Positions 42,880 to 52,215 of a stretch of DNA of 64,000 bases are shown piece by piece. Position 1 is the first letter of the stretch. Each line of letters starts with the position of its first letter. This DNA is from Lewinellaceae bacterium (GTDB taxonomy: Bacteria; Bacteroidota; Bacteroidia; Chitinophagales; Saprospiraceae), in NCBI GenBank assembly GCA_020636445.1, contig JACJXV010000006.1:1-64000 (forward strand), in the 5' to 3' direction. The notes under the pieces were generated by a model. The model was not told the DNA's origin, did no database searches, and saw nothing but the letters and a program-made list of their open reading frames with translations. The translations under genes and the position numbers were made by a program.

Positions 42880-44181
42880 ATGGAAAATAACTTCGACACG
42901 CTTTATCGTAAAATAATGGGTTCACCTCCTCCTTATTCCCCCGAAAAAGGGGATTGGGAACAACTGGAGAAGCGACTTTCCAGTAGCCAACACCCGCCAG
43001 CCGCTTCTCCGCCTATCCACTGGCTTGCGTGGAGTGGCTGGGTTTTCTTTTTACTTTCCATGCTCTATTTCCATTGGAACCAACTGCGTCTGATTGACCG
43101 CTGGGACGAACGATTTTTGGCCCTTGAATCCATTAACTATCGTGCCGACACCCTTGTTAAATCCAAAATCATCTATCAATACGACACCGTATATCAATAT
43201 TTGTCCGCCCAGAAATTGTCCAACCAGGAGTCAGCGGCCTTTGCTCCTTTTCCGGATTTGCGCTTAGGTGTTAATGCACCCAACCCCAATGCATCTTTCA
43301 CATCAAGCACTTTGGCTCCAGCTACGCCCACTAACGAATCTTTCCCGGTGGCAGGTTGGGAAAACGCAGGCTCACCGACTACCGGCACATCCTTTCATTC
43401 AAATAGCGATACCCCTTTTGCCAACCAAACCCGCTCAATGATACCCTTCTCACAAAGCCCATTGATTAGCAACAGGGTATCAGAGGCGCAGCTAAAGCAG
43501 CCCAGTTCCGAAGTACTCGCTGTGCCCTGGGCTACACCTGTAACTCCCCCTACCCCCAAACAGCCTTTACTCACCCAAATAAAGCAACTATTACCCAGTC
43601 AGATCAGGCTTGGGGCTAACGGATTGGTAGCCAGTGCCTTCCAAGAAGAAACGGGTGTATTGGTGGGTCCAGGAGTGGGTTTGTCCCTATATTTTGGGCC
43701 CCGATTTGCACTTAGCGCCGGCTGGGAAGCAGGCGTAGTGAAAGGACACTCCGAAGCCGAACATTATCCACAAGGGCTCCCGAGGCCAGCTTTAAATGCC
43801 GGAGAATACCTGCATGAAGCCCACTATGAATGGCATCCGCAGTACATGCCACTTTATGCACATTGGAACGTTTTGTCTCGTCCCAATTGGCGGGTGGATC
43901 TTCTTGCCGGAACGCTCTGGCAACAAACAGGGCGGCAAGAATTGACTTTTGAAATCAAAAATGAAACAGGAATAGAGCGGCGAACTTCATTGGATACCCA
44001 GGATAATCAATGGCTACTTGCCAATGTTCAAGCTGGCTTCGGGATGGAATACTTATTAGGACCTCGTCTCGCCTTGCGGGGTGAAGTGGCGACCAAGGTT
44101 CCTCTGGGTAATTTCAACACTCCAGGGATAGCCTACACAATGCAAAGCCGCTTAGGTTTATGGTACACTTTTTTTCCATAA
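42880..44181 (+). CDS. Single-TM protein with C-terminal beta-barrel-like domain
   Basis: A 433-residue protein. The N-terminal 45 residues are hydrophilic (PEKGDWEQLEKRLSS is like the start of anti-sigma domains), then one membrane helix (about 49-65), a Ser/Thr/Pro-rich linker (about 110-235) and a C-terminal region (about 243-433) of alternating polar/aromatic strands like outer-membrane barrel proteins. Located 18 bp after the ECF gene, it may be its anti-sigma or signal receptor, with the linker crossing the periplasm. No direct motif proves this. Confidence 0.6.
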   Translation: MENNFDTLYRKIMGSPPPYSPEKGDWEQLEKRLSSSQHPPAASPPIHWLAWSGWVFFLLSMLYFHWNQLRLIDRWDERFLALESINYRADTLVKSKIIYQYDTVYQYLSAQKLSNQESAAFAPFPDLRLGVNAPNPNASFTSSTLAPATPTNESFPVAGWENAGSPTTGTSFHSNSDTPFANQTRSMIPFSQSPLISNRVSEAQLKQPSSEVLAVPWATPVTPPTPKQPLLTQIKQLLPSQIRLGANGLVASAFQEETGVLVGPGVGLSLYFGPRFALSAGWEAGVVKGHSEAEHYPQGLPRPALNAGEYLHEAHYEWHPQYMPLYAHWNVLSRPNWRVDLLAGTLWQQTGRQELTFEIKNETGIERRTSLDTQDNQWLLANVQAGFGMEYLLGPRLALRGEVATKVPLGNFNTPGIAYTMQSRLGLWYTFFP

Positions 44182-44235
44182 TTTTTGACAGCCAGGCAAC
44201 CCCAATCTGCTTGCTTACGTATGGACTAAGAAAAA

Positions 44236-45273
44236 ATGCGCCCCAAGAACCTTGCCTTGATGACGGGCATACTTCTGTTCATGTTTTGTCTGGCCCAGGG
44301 TTTTATGGTACCCGTTGGTGTTAAATGGACCCCAAAAACGCCGGTATATGAAGTGCTTCGGGTGTTTGGTGAGCCGATGCCCGCCCATTACCTATCTCCG
44401 AGTGAAGAACAAATAGCGCGGGGAGAAGCCATCGTCAAACATGGCTGGGCCATAAGTCCGACCGGCAAAAAAGGAACAGCCGTCAGCAAATACTACGTTT
44501 GCACAACTTGCCACAACCTCAAACAAGAAGATCCCGACCTGCGGGTCAGTAACCCTGACACCCGACTACCCTATGTCAAGGCTAAAGGCATTCCTTTCCT
44601 GCAAGGAACAACCTTTAAGGGAATCGTTAACCGAACGAGCTGGTACAATGACGATTACGTAAAAAAATATGGTGCTGAAAAAATTGGTAAAGCCCACCAT
44701 GATTTGCGGGAAGCCATTCAATTATGCGCCATAGAGTGCTCACAGGGTCGCCCAATGGAGGACTGGGAGGAGGATGCGGTACTCGCTTATTTTTGGTCTT
44801 TACAGTTCACCCTGGGTGATTTAGGACTCACCGACGAAAACATCCGACAGCTTGAGCAATTGGCAGCAGCCGGTGACACAACCCAGGCTACCCGTCAGTT
44901 GCTGCAGGATCGCTATATGCCCTATTCACCCGCCCATTTTTATGATGCCCCTCCGAATAAGAAAGCCGGATATGAAGGCATTACCGGAAATCCAGCAGTT
45001 GGCAAAGACATTTACACGTTGAGTTGCCTGCACTGTCACCAGACGGGTGGCGTTTCGCATTATATCCTGGGGATGGATCCCCTAAGCTTTGAGCATTTGC
45101 GAAATAATATTACCAAGGATTCCCATTTTTCCCTCTACCAAATTATTGCCTATGGCACCTATGCTATTCCCGGTCACCGTCCGTATATGCCACACTACCC
45201 TGCGGAACGAATGAGTAAACAGCAGGTGGAAGACCTGCGTGCTTTCGTTGAACAGGAAACCGATTTAAAATAA
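44236..45273 (+). CDS. Diheme cytochrome c
   Basis: A 345-residue exported protein with a signal peptide (about 1-22). Two heme-binding motifs are visible, CTTCHNL (about 95) and CLHCHQT (about 263), each within a typical class-I-like context. The segment IQLCAIECSQGRPMEDWEEDAVLAYFW between them is found in a Bacteroidota cytochrome group. It is probably a periplasmic electron carrier or part of an oxidoreductase. It lies 54 bp after the single-TM gene and 25 bp before the next heme lipoprotein. Confidence 0.85.
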   Translation: MRPKNLALMTGILLFMFCLAQGFMVPVGVKWTPKTPVYEVLRVFGEPMPAHYLSPSEEQIARGEAIVKHGWAISPTGKKGTAVSKYYVCTTCHNLKQEDPDLRVSNPDTRLPYVKAKGIPFLQGTTFKGIVNRTSWYNDDYVKKYGAEKIGKAHHDLREAIQLCAIECSQGRPMEDWEEDAVLAYFWSLQFTLGDLGLTDENIRQLEQLAAAGDTTQATRQLLQDRYMPYSPAHFYDAPPNKKAGYEGITGNPAVGKDIYTLSCLHCHQTGGVSHYILGMDPLSFEHLRNNITKDSHFSLYQIIAYGTYAIPGHRPYMPHYPAERMSKQQVEDLRAFVEQETDLK

Positions 45274-45298
45274 CTCTCCCAATAAATCTTGAACTCCT

Positions 45299-46048
45299 AT
45301 GAGCATTTCCATTTGCAGATTCACTGGCATAATCCTCAGTGCAACCTTACTTTTTTCATTACCGGCCTGTAAAACCGACCCATTGGTACCTCCAGGCGGG
45401 TTAGAGCCGGGCGGAACAGACCCCAATAACCCACCTATTGTCGTTGTGGATACCACCTCCTGCCCGCCAGGAGTCATTTCGTTTACGCAGGAAATTCTCC
45501 CCCTCCTAACGTCCAATTGCGGCTTCAGCCCTTGCCACGATAGCAAATCAGCCGAGGAAGGGGTAATTCTGGTTTCCTACGAAACCATCCGCAAACATGT
45601 CAGTGCGGGAAATCCTTCCGGCAGTAAACTATACCGTAGCTTACGAGGAGTCAGCGGGAATGGCGGGGAAGATCTAATGCCACCCCGGGGATACCAACAG
45701 CTAACGGCAGCACAAATAAAACTGCTCTACGACTGGATTGCCGCTGGTGCCAAAAATACCAGTTGCACCAACCTTGATTGCCAGGCTGCAAATCCAACCT
45801 ATAGTGGCCATATTGCACTCATTCTCCAGGGCCAGTGCGTCGGTTGTCACAATGCCAGTAATCGACAGGGAAATATTGACCTGAGCAGCTATACCCAGGT
45901 AAAAACGTATGGCGCTAATGGCCGGCTACTAGGTTCTATCAAACATTCGCCAGGATATGTCGCGATGCCCCAGGGTACCGCCAAAATGGACGATTGCCGC
46001 ATTGGTTTAATCGAAAAATGGATTGCCGCTGGAATGCCTAATAATTAA
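45299..46048 (+). CDS. c-type cytochrome lipoprotein with CX4CH and CXXCH motifs
   Basis: A 249-residue lipoprotein (LPAC lipobox, Cys about 25) with a Pro/Gly-rich spacer. Two PSCyt1-like units follow: the first has CGFSPCHDS, a C-x4-C-H motif (about 78-84), and the second has the normal CVGCHNAS (about 180). Each is followed by an LxSY helix region, typical of the family. The protein should be anchored to a membrane on the periplasmic side. The odd spacing in the first motif needs confirmation as heme-binding. Confidence 0.8.
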   Translation: MSISICRFTGIILSATLLFSLPACKTDPLVPPGGLEPGGTDPNNPPIVVVDTTSCPPGVISFTQEILPLLTSNCGFSPCHDSKSAEEGVILVSYETIRKHVSAGNPSGSKLYRSLRGVSGNGGEDLMPPRGYQQLTAAQIKLLYDWIAAGAKNTSCTNLDCQAANPTYSGHIALILQGQCVGCHNASNRQGNIDLSSYTQVKTYGANGRLLGSIKHSPGYVAMPQGTAKMDDCRIGLIEKWIAAGMPNN

Positions 46049-46061
46049 CCCCAACACCACT

Positions 46062-46436
46062 ATGAATAAGAAATCGCTTCTCTTACTGGCCGGATTACTG
46101 ATCTTCGTGAGTAGTTGTTACTACGACAATGAAGCGGATTTGTACGCCCTTTATAATAATGGCGATTGTCAAACGGCCAATGTTTCCTATAGTTCAACCA
46201 TTCAGCCTTTGTTGAATAGCCAATGTATCAGTTGCCATGGGTCCGGCTTAGCAGAGGCTGGTATTCGGCTCGATAGCTACAACGCCGTAACCGTCCAGGC
46301 TAATAATGGGAAACTATACGGCACTATGGCCCACAGCCAGGGCTTTTCGGCAATGCCACCCAGCGGCGCCCGAATCCCAGCCTGTACCTTACAGCAATTG
46401 CAAACCTGGATTACAGCAGGAACCCCTAATAATTAA
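46062..46436 (+). CDS. Small monoheme c-type lipoprotein
   Basis: 124 residues from the ATG at 46062, which gives a clear lipoprotein signal (MNKKSLLLLAGLLIFVSSC); the frame continues upstream to 46023 but overlaps the previous gene. One heme motif CISCHG is followed by AEAGIRLDSYNAV and a GxMAHSQGFSAMPPSG segment that contains a possible axial Met. It is closely similar in layout to the second half of the preceding protein, as if by duplication. Confidence 0.82.
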   Translation: MNKKSLLLLAGLLIFVSSCYYDNEADLYALYNNGDCQTANVSYSSTIQPLLNSQCISCHGSGLAEAGIRLDSYNAVTVQANNGKLYGTMAHSQGFSAMPPSGARIPACTLQQLQTWITAGTPNN

Positions 46437-46448
46437 CACCATTACCCT

Positions 46449-47288
46449 ATGAAAAAGCACCTTTTGGAGTGCCTGCTGATGGTTATGACCATTGCCTCTC
46501 TCCAGGCACAACAACCTGGATTACTGGAACACACTTTTCGGGGAACCCGGATCATCAACGGTCATTCTGTTGAAGTTTTGAGCCCGGGAAACCTTGACTT
46601 CCTCATCTCCCACCGGTTTGGCCCCGTCAATTCCGGGGCTTACGGCTTTTTCGGTCTGGACCAGGCCACCATGCGGCTGGGTTTTGATTATGGCCTTACC
46701 CGGCGGATCACCATGGGTATTGGCAGAAGCACGCTGGGGAAACATTACGATACCTACGCAAAGATTCAATTACTCAGCCAGCAACCCAATGGTCTGCCCA
46801 TTACGGCTACCTGGCTATCCAGCGCCGCCATTAACACGCTGCGTCCTGTTGACGGGGCACCTCCCATACCCATTCAGAGCCGACTGGCTTATACACATCA
46901 GCTTTTAGTAGCTACCAAGCAAGGTCGCTTTTCCCTGCAGGTTATGCCAACAGTAGTCCACTACAATCTGGTTCCTGATTTTACGACCTCCAACGATCTG
47001 TTTGCAGTCGGAGGGGCCGCGCACTGGCAGGCGACTAAAAACCTCGCGTTCCTGGCCGAGTATTATTATGTGCTGCCCCAGTATACGCGCCCTGATTATA
47101 ACAACTCATTGGCTATCGGCATTGACATCAATACCGGCAGCCACGTTTTTCAAATCCAGTTAACGAATGCTGCCGGAATGATCGAAAAATCATTTATTGG
47201 GGAAACAAGCGGCACCTGGGGAAATGGAGATATCCGGATTGGGTTTAATATGGCCCGTACCTTTATTTTGAAAGGACGGCGGTTTTAA
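46449..47288 (+). CDS. DUF5777 family beta-barrel protein
   Basis: A 279-residue exported protein (signal peptide about 1-20). The mature part begins QQPGLLEHTFRGTRIINGHSVE and continues as amphipathic strands (about 10-12), matching DUF5777, a predicted outer-membrane barrel that is often next to c-type cytochromes in Bacteroidota. It follows the heme lipoprotein by 12 bp and is the last gene of the cluster. Its stop overlaps the stop of the convergent methyltransferase gene. Confidence 0.8.
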   Translation: MKKHLLECLLMVMTIASLQAQQPGLLEHTFRGTRIINGHSVEVLSPGNLDFLISHRFGPVNSGAYGFFGLDQATMRLGFDYGLTRRITMGIGRSTLGKHYDTYAKIQLLSQQPNGLPITATWLSSAAINTLRPVDGAPPIPIQSRLAYTHQLLVATKQGRFSLQVMPTVVHYNLVPDFTTSNDLFAVGGAAHWQATKNLAFLAEYYYVLPQYTRPDYNNSLAIGIDINTGSHVFQIQLTNAAGMIEKSFIGETSGTWGNGDIRIGFNMARTFILKGRRF

Positions 47289-48058
47289 GCGTTGGTTTGC
47301 CCCATTCGCCAATAGGCGCAAAAAATTCCGGTGGCAACGGCGGCGTTCAGACTTTCTGCCCCACCCCCTGGTGCGCGTGGAATGGATAGTTCTCCGGTGA
47401 GCAGAGAAGCATATTCCGGACGGATACCAGCACCTTCGTTGCCAATCACTAAAACCCCTGCTTGGGGAACCGTTGCATGGGGCAAGGGGTTTCCTTCAAG
47501 GGTAGTCCCGATAATCGGGATTCCTGAAAACTGCCTGGCAATGCTGTCCAGGCTAACCACCGGAACCCGAACCCGCAAAAATGCCCCCATAGAGGCTTGA
47601 ATGACTTTAGGATTGTAGAGATCGACACAATCCGGCGAACAGCAAACATCCTGGATGCCAAACCAGTCGGCCACCCGCAAAATGGCCCCTAAATTTCCGG
47701 GGTCCTGGATTCCATCCAGGTACAATGCCAGGTCGTTGGTTAAGGTCGTTTCTTCCAGACCGAAATCACGCTGCTCAAGCAGGGCGAGCACTTGATTGGG
47801 CGTGCGCAAGCCCGAAATGCGCTCCAGGTCTTTGGGCGAAATGATTTCAACGGTCAACGCGGGACGGGTCGCCAGCAGAGCCTCATTCCGGGTCACCCAG
47901 TCCTCCAGGGCGTATACCCCAAGGACAGGAAAATGCGTTTGGGCTAAAACCTCTTGCACGATCTTATCGCCTTCGGCAATGAACTGCTTATATTGCGACC
48001 GGAACTTTTTAATTTGCAGGGCAGTAATGGCCTTTATTTGATTGCGGGATAGACTCAT
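47285..48058 (-). CDS. TrmH/SpoU-family RNA 2'-O-methyltransferase
   Basis: A 257-residue protein. A substrate-binding N-terminus (about 1-100; SRNQIKAITALQIKKFRSQYKQFIAEG) precedes a SPOUT domain. The three motifs are NPGNLGAILRVADWFG (motif 1), VLVIGNEGAGI (motif 2) and SIPRAPGGGAESLNAAVATGI (motif 3) with a knotted SAM site. It modifies rRNA or tRNA; the exact target cannot be read from sequence. Its stop overlaps the convergent DUF5777 gene by 4 bp, and it diverges from the BamA-type gene. Confidence 0.92.
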   Translation of the reverse strand: MSLSRNQIKAITALQIKKFRSQYKQFIAEGDKIVQEVLAQTHFPVLGVYALEDWVTRNEALLATRPALTVEIISPKDLERISGLRTPNQVLALLEQRDFGLEETTLTNDLALYLDGIQDPGNLGAILRVADWFGIQDVCCSPDCVDLYNPKVIQASMGAFLRVRVPVVSLDSIARQFSGIPIIGTTLEGNPLPHATVPQAGVLVIGNEGAGIRPEYASLLTGELSIPRAPGGGAESLNAAVATGIFCAYWRMGQTNA

Positions 48059-48081
48059 TGGTTCTTTTGATTTTCAGACGT

Positions 48082-50517
48082 ATGCAAAAAGGCTCCTTCA
48101 TTTCCGGATTTTTATCGCTTTTATTGCTGGCAGTCCTGCCGTCCTGCAATACTACCAAGTTTTTGGATGTTGACGAATTCCTGCTGCGCAAAAATTCCCT
48201 GGTATTGAAACCAGTGGAAAAAATGGACAATCGCCGCAACCTCACTTATGAGTTAACGACCCTCTACCAACAACAGCCCAACGGTCGTTTCTTTTTCATT
48301 CCCCGGGAATGGTTTTATTTCGCCACCAGTGAAGCCCGCGACACCACCCGTTTTGATCGCTGGCAACGACGCGTACTCGGCGAAGAACCAGCTATTTTCT
48401 CCGAAGATTTAGCTACAGCTTCCGCCAACGCCATGCGGTACTACCTGGAATACCGGGGTTATTACGATGCGCAAAGCTTTTGGGACGAAACTGTTTATGG
48501 CAAGAAAGATAAAAAAGTAAAAGTAACCTACTTTGTAGAACCCGGTCATCGCTACCTGATTGATTCCGTATTTTTTTCTTCTCCTGATAGTCGCATTGAC
48601 AGCTTGCTCCAACTTAGCAAGAATGCCAGTCAGTTAAAGCGTGGCGAAGGATTGGAAGGAAAACAATATGAACTGGAAAAAGACCGGATCACACAGTTTT
48701 TGCGCAACCAGGGATATGCTTATTTCTCCAGCAATTACATCCAGCCCCTGGAGGTTGACACCACCGTCCGGCCATTCCATGTCCAGGTATACCTAACGGT
48801 GGCCGCACCGCTTACCGATAGTACCCACCAGCAATATCGGGTAGGTAACGTGACTGTTTTTCCCGATTTTGACCCAACAGTACCTGATAGTCTGCTGCGG
48901 GATACGCTTATTAACGGTATTCGTTTTCGTACTCCCGGCGGCGAACTCAGTGTTCGCCCACAGGAAATGCTGCGCGGGATTCACCTGTACCCGAAAAGCT
49001 TTTACAGTCAGGAAGATTACGATTTGACTAACCGGCAATTAGGCGCATTGGGTGTGTTCAAATTTGTACGTATCAAAACAGAGGTCAATCGGGAGCAGCC
49101 CCAGCTCCTGGATATTATTATCGAGCTATCTCAGGCCCCCCGTTTTGAGATGGGCTTCGACTTTGAATTAAATTATACCAATAGAAGTAATGCCGCTGGT
49201 TCGGGTAACCTCATTGGTTTATCGGCAAGCCCATCTATGCGGCATCGCAATTTATTTAAAGGAGCAGAGCTACTGATTGGCAACCTTTCAGGCGGGGTTG
49301 AGGTAAACCCCGACCCTAAAGCCCGCTTTTGGAACACTATTGATTTACGCGCCCAGGGCGATTTATATTTCCCACATTTCCGTGATTATCTGGGGCTCTG
49401 GCATTTGAATGATTTACTTCCTATTTACCGAAAGCGCAAAGCAGCAGGTATCGCTTTTTACGATCAACTCCAGGAATATGCTACTACCCGCCTCACCACG
49501 AGCTACAACTATGTATTGCTCCTGGATTTTTACCGCTACACCCTGGCCAACTTTTCCTATGGGTATGAGCTGCAACGCGGTGGCCGCCGGTATCTGATCA
49601 CCCAGGCGGCTATCGATTTCCTGCGGCCTGATTTTTACCAACAGGGACAGGCGCTTCGGGAGGCCAATCCGTTTTTTGCCAATAGCTTTGGCAATCAGCT
49701 TTTCCTGAGTTTATTATTTCGGGAATTCAATTACACGTACAATAGCCGCAAAAATCGCAAGGGCGAATCGTCCTATTTTAGTCTTAATGCCGAAACAGCT
49801 GGTGCCGAAACCTATGCGATCAATTCCCTCTACAACCGCATCGCCGGCCGCAAGGATACTCTGCAAATTGGTGAAACCGATTTTTCCCAATACCTCCGTC
49901 TTGAATCCGAATTCCGGTATTTCCGCGATTATTCCCCCAAAAGAAGTATTGTCGCCCGCCTGAATATTGGCTTTTCGCGCCCCTTCGGATTTAGCCGAAA
50001 TGTTCCTTACGTGAAACAATTTTACGTAGGAGGTCCGAATAGCATCCGGGGTTGGGCCGCCAGAGGGTTAGGCCCTGGTGGATACATCGACTCCCTAACC
50101 GTGAATGCCAATAACCGCTTGTTTTTTTATCAAACGGGGGATCTCAAATTAGAATTCAACCTGGAATACCGGTTCAATATTTTCTGGCGCTTGAATGGGG
50201 CCCTGTTCCTGGACGGCGGTAATGTCTGGACGATTAGCCGCGATGGTTCTCGCCCGGGGTCACAATTTCGCTGGTCACCTGATAAGTCGGCAGAAGGGAC
50301 TACGCCCCAGGGTTCTTATGATCCGTTTTACCAGCAAATTGCCCTGAGCCCCGGGCTTGGCTTCCGCCTGGACCTTACCTATTTCGTTTTCCGGCTGGAT
50401 TTTGGTTTTCCACTGCGCTATCCCTACCGCCAGGAAAATGGCCAATTCTGGAACACCACCGACAACTGGCGGCTTCGCGACCTCAATCTGAACTTTGGGT
50501 TAGGATTACCTTTCTAA
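48082..50517 (+). CDS. BamA/TamA-family outer-membrane lipoprotein
   Basis: 811 residues from the ATG at 48082 (MQKGSFISGFLSLLLLAVLPSC, a lipoprotein signal); the frame starts at 48058 but an ATG there lacks a signal fit. POTRA-like domains occupy about 25-370. The C-terminal Omp85 barrel (about 370-811) has the typical FYVGGPNSIRGWAARGLGPGGY motif (L6, GxNSIRG) and ends with a Phe (GLGLPF). It should assemble or translocate outer-membrane or surface proteins. The combination of lipid anchor and Omp85 barrel is usual in Bacteroidota. Confidence 0.92.
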   Translation: MQKGSFISGFLSLLLLAVLPSCNTTKFLDVDEFLLRKNSLVLKPVEKMDNRRNLTYELTTLYQQQPNGRFFFIPREWFYFATSEARDTTRFDRWQRRVLGEEPAIFSEDLATASANAMRYYLEYRGYYDAQSFWDETVYGKKDKKVKVTYFVEPGHRYLIDSVFFSSPDSRIDSLLQLSKNASQLKRGEGLEGKQYELEKDRITQFLRNQGYAYFSSNYIQPLEVDTTVRPFHVQVYLTVAAPLTDSTHQQYRVGNVTVFPDFDPTVPDSLLRDTLINGIRFRTPGGELSVRPQEMLRGIHLYPKSFYSQEDYDLTNRQLGALGVFKFVRIKTEVNREQPQLLDIIIELSQAPRFEMGFDFELNYTNRSNAAGSGNLIGLSASPSMRHRNLFKGAELLIGNLSGGVEVNPDPKARFWNTIDLRAQGDLYFPHFRDYLGLWHLNDLLPIYRKRKAAGIAFYDQLQEYATTRLTTSYNYVLLLDFYRYTLANFSYGYELQRGGRRYLITQAAIDFLRPDFYQQGQALREANPFFANSFGNQLFLSLLFREFNYTYNSRKNRKGESSYFSLNAETAGAETYAINSLYNRIAGRKDTLQIGETDFSQYLRLESEFRYFRDYSPKRSIVARLNIGFSRPFGFSRNVPYVKQFYVGGPNSIRGWAARGLGPGGYIDSLTVNANNRLFFYQTGDLKLEFNLEYRFNIFWRLNGALFLDGGNVWTISRDGSRPGSQFRWSPDKSAEGTTPQGSYDPFYQQIALSPGLGFRLDLTYFVFRLDFGFPLRYPYRQENGQFWNTTDNWRLRDLNLNFGLGLPF

Positions 50518-50548
50518 TTCCTGAATACGATTACTAAACTTTTGAAGT

Positions 50549-50607
50549 TTATTAAAGGGATACGGTTACTAAACTTTTGAAGTTTAGTAACCGTATCCCT
50601 TTAATAA
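50549..50607. terminator. Long perfect palindrome, probable bidirectional terminator
   Basis: Two 28-base arms (50549-50576 and 50580-50607) are perfect inverted complements around a 3-base centre, TTG. Part of the arm (TTACTAAACTTTTGAAGTTTA) is also directly repeated 36 bp to the left (about 50530-50550). It lies between convergent genes and can end both transcripts. Confidence 0.7.
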
Positions 50608-50662
50608 AACCGGTTAATTTTTCCAGCTCAACCCGATCCCATCAGGGTGTGCTGCCCGACCA

Positions 50663-51004
50663 CTAAAACCATGTGCGCCAGCCTACTAATAAAAGCCCAA
50701 TGACGAATAAGGTCGTAAAAATAGACTTGTTATGGCGTGCCAGCCATTCCGGTAAGAATATGTCGAAATTATCAGCAACGGGCGCGGAATAACGCTCAGC
50801 TACAATAGTCAAGGGACACTTCCAGCTAAACACCAGTAAAGTAGCGGCTTCCAGGAGGACAAATCCAATAGCCACGTAGGTAAACGTAGTTACCTGATCA
50901 ACTAATCCAGCATAGAGAATGTAAAAAACCAGGCCGGCAAAAAAAGCCCAGATAATCGTGTGCAACACCTTAATCCAGAAGAGTTTTTCTGCATTAGTCA
51001 TCAC
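50663..51004 (-). CDS. Small membrane protein with three TM segments
   Basis: A 113-residue protein with three hydrophobic segments (about 12-34, 41-60 and 92-110) and a conserved-looking CPLTIVAERYS loop. I do not recognise a named family beyond similarity to small proteins of other Bacteroidota. It starts 4 bp after the cysteine desulfurase stop, so it is probably co-transcribed with it. A link to sulfur transfer is not shown. Confidence 0.6.
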   Translation of the reverse strand: MMTNAEKLFWIKVLHTIIWAFFAGLVFYILYAGLVDQVTTFTYVAIGFVLLEAATLLVFSWKCPLTIVAERYSAPVADNFDIFLPEWLARHNKSIFTTLFVIGLLLVGWRTWF

Positions 51005-51008
51005 CGTA

Positions 51009-52160
51009 TTATTGCGTTAACGAGGGTCGTTTCTTGAGAATTTTCTGTAATTCGGCAATCACCCGATCTACCTCTTCCCGGGTATTATGGTGAGAAAAAG
51101 AAAACCGAATGGTTTGCCGGGGAGAATCCTTCTTGAGTGCATTCAACACATGGGAACCAGCATCGGCTCCGGAACTACAGGCACTTCCCCCACTCACACT
51201 GATACCCGCTACATCCAGATTAAACAGCAGTAATTCCGCCTGCGGTGAGGGAGGAAAAGCAACACTAAGCACCTTGTAATGACTGGCTCCGAAAGGATCT
51301 CCATTGAACTCAATATCCTCAAAATTAGCCAGTAATTGGTCGCGGAAATAATCGCGTACGTCCCGAATATGAGCAGCACGTTCTTCCAGGTGGGAATAAG
51401 CTAAATCCAGGGCTTTGGCCAGACCCAAAATTCCGGCAGTGTTTTCCGTTCCGCCACGCATATTGCGCTCCTGGCTACCACCATCGATAAAAGGCTTGAG
51501 TTGATTCTCCTGGTTTATGTAAATAAACCCACAGCCTTTGGGGCCGTGAAATTTATGTGCAGACCCCGTCAAGAAACTGATCGGCGTTTGCGCCAGATCA
51601 ATGGGGAAATAGCCAATAGTTTGAACCGTATCTGTATGGAAATAGGCGCCGTACTGCTGGCACAACTGCCCTACCGTTCCCAAATCGATCATGGTACCAA
51701 TCTCATTGTTGGCATGCATCAGGGAAACCAGCGTTTTGGCATCGCCAGCTTGCAAAAGGGATTCCAAATGATCCAGCTGAATGATACCTTTTTCATCCTG
51801 AGTAACAAAATCGACCTGCACACCCTGCGCCTCCAGTGCATCCAGGGAATGCAACACGCAGTGGTGCTCAGTGCGGGAGCTGATGATCCGCTGCACCCCG
51901 AGGTCCCTGACCGCACCCTTAAGTGCCATATTGCTCGACTCGGTGCCACCCGAGGTAAAGAAAATTTCGCCGATGGAAGCATTCACATGATGGGCGACCA
52001 ATTTACGCGCACCTTCAATCGCTGCCCGCGCCTTGCGGCCTTCTGCATAAATCGAAGAGGGGTTCCCTGATAGTTCCCGCAAAGCCTCCATCATGGTGGC
52101 CAGCACGGCTTCATCTACCGAGGTGGTAGCCGCATTATCGAAATAAATCCGTTGCATCAT
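51009..52160 (-). CDS. Cysteine desulfurase (IscS/NifS type)
   Basis: A 383-residue class V PLP enzyme. It takes sulfur from cysteine for Fe-S clusters or thiolation. FDNAATTSVDEAV begins the protein (ATG at 52157 is also possible); SRTEHHCVLHSL contains the His that stacks on PLP, and SAHKFHGPKGCGF holds the PLP Lys. The active Cys is in VSGGSACSSGAD. Group-I-like short spacing suggests IscS or NifS rather than SufS. It is followed closely by the small membrane gene. Confidence 0.93.
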   Translation of the reverse strand: MMQRIYFDNAATTSVDEAVLATMMEALRELSGNPSSIYAEGRKARAAIEGARKLVAHHVNASIGEIFFTSGGTESSNMALKGAVRDLGVQRIISSRTEHHCVLHSLDALEAQGVQVDFVTQDEKGIIQLDHLESLLQAGDAKTLVSLMHANNEIGTMIDLGTVGQLCQQYGAYFHTDTVQTIGYFPIDLAQTPISFLTGSAHKFHGPKGCGFIYINQENQLKPFIDGGSQERNMRGGTENTAGILGLAKALDLAYSHLEERAAHIRDVRDYFRDQLLANFEDIEFNGDPFGASHYKVLSVAFPPSPQAELLLFNLDVAGISVSGGSACSSGADAGSHVLNALKKDSPRQTIRFSFSHHNTREEVDRVIAELQKILKKRPSLTQ

Positions 52161-52215
52161 TCTTCCTTTTACTTACCTGAAAAACGCCCTAAACACCTGG
52201 CTGATTGGCCGCTAG

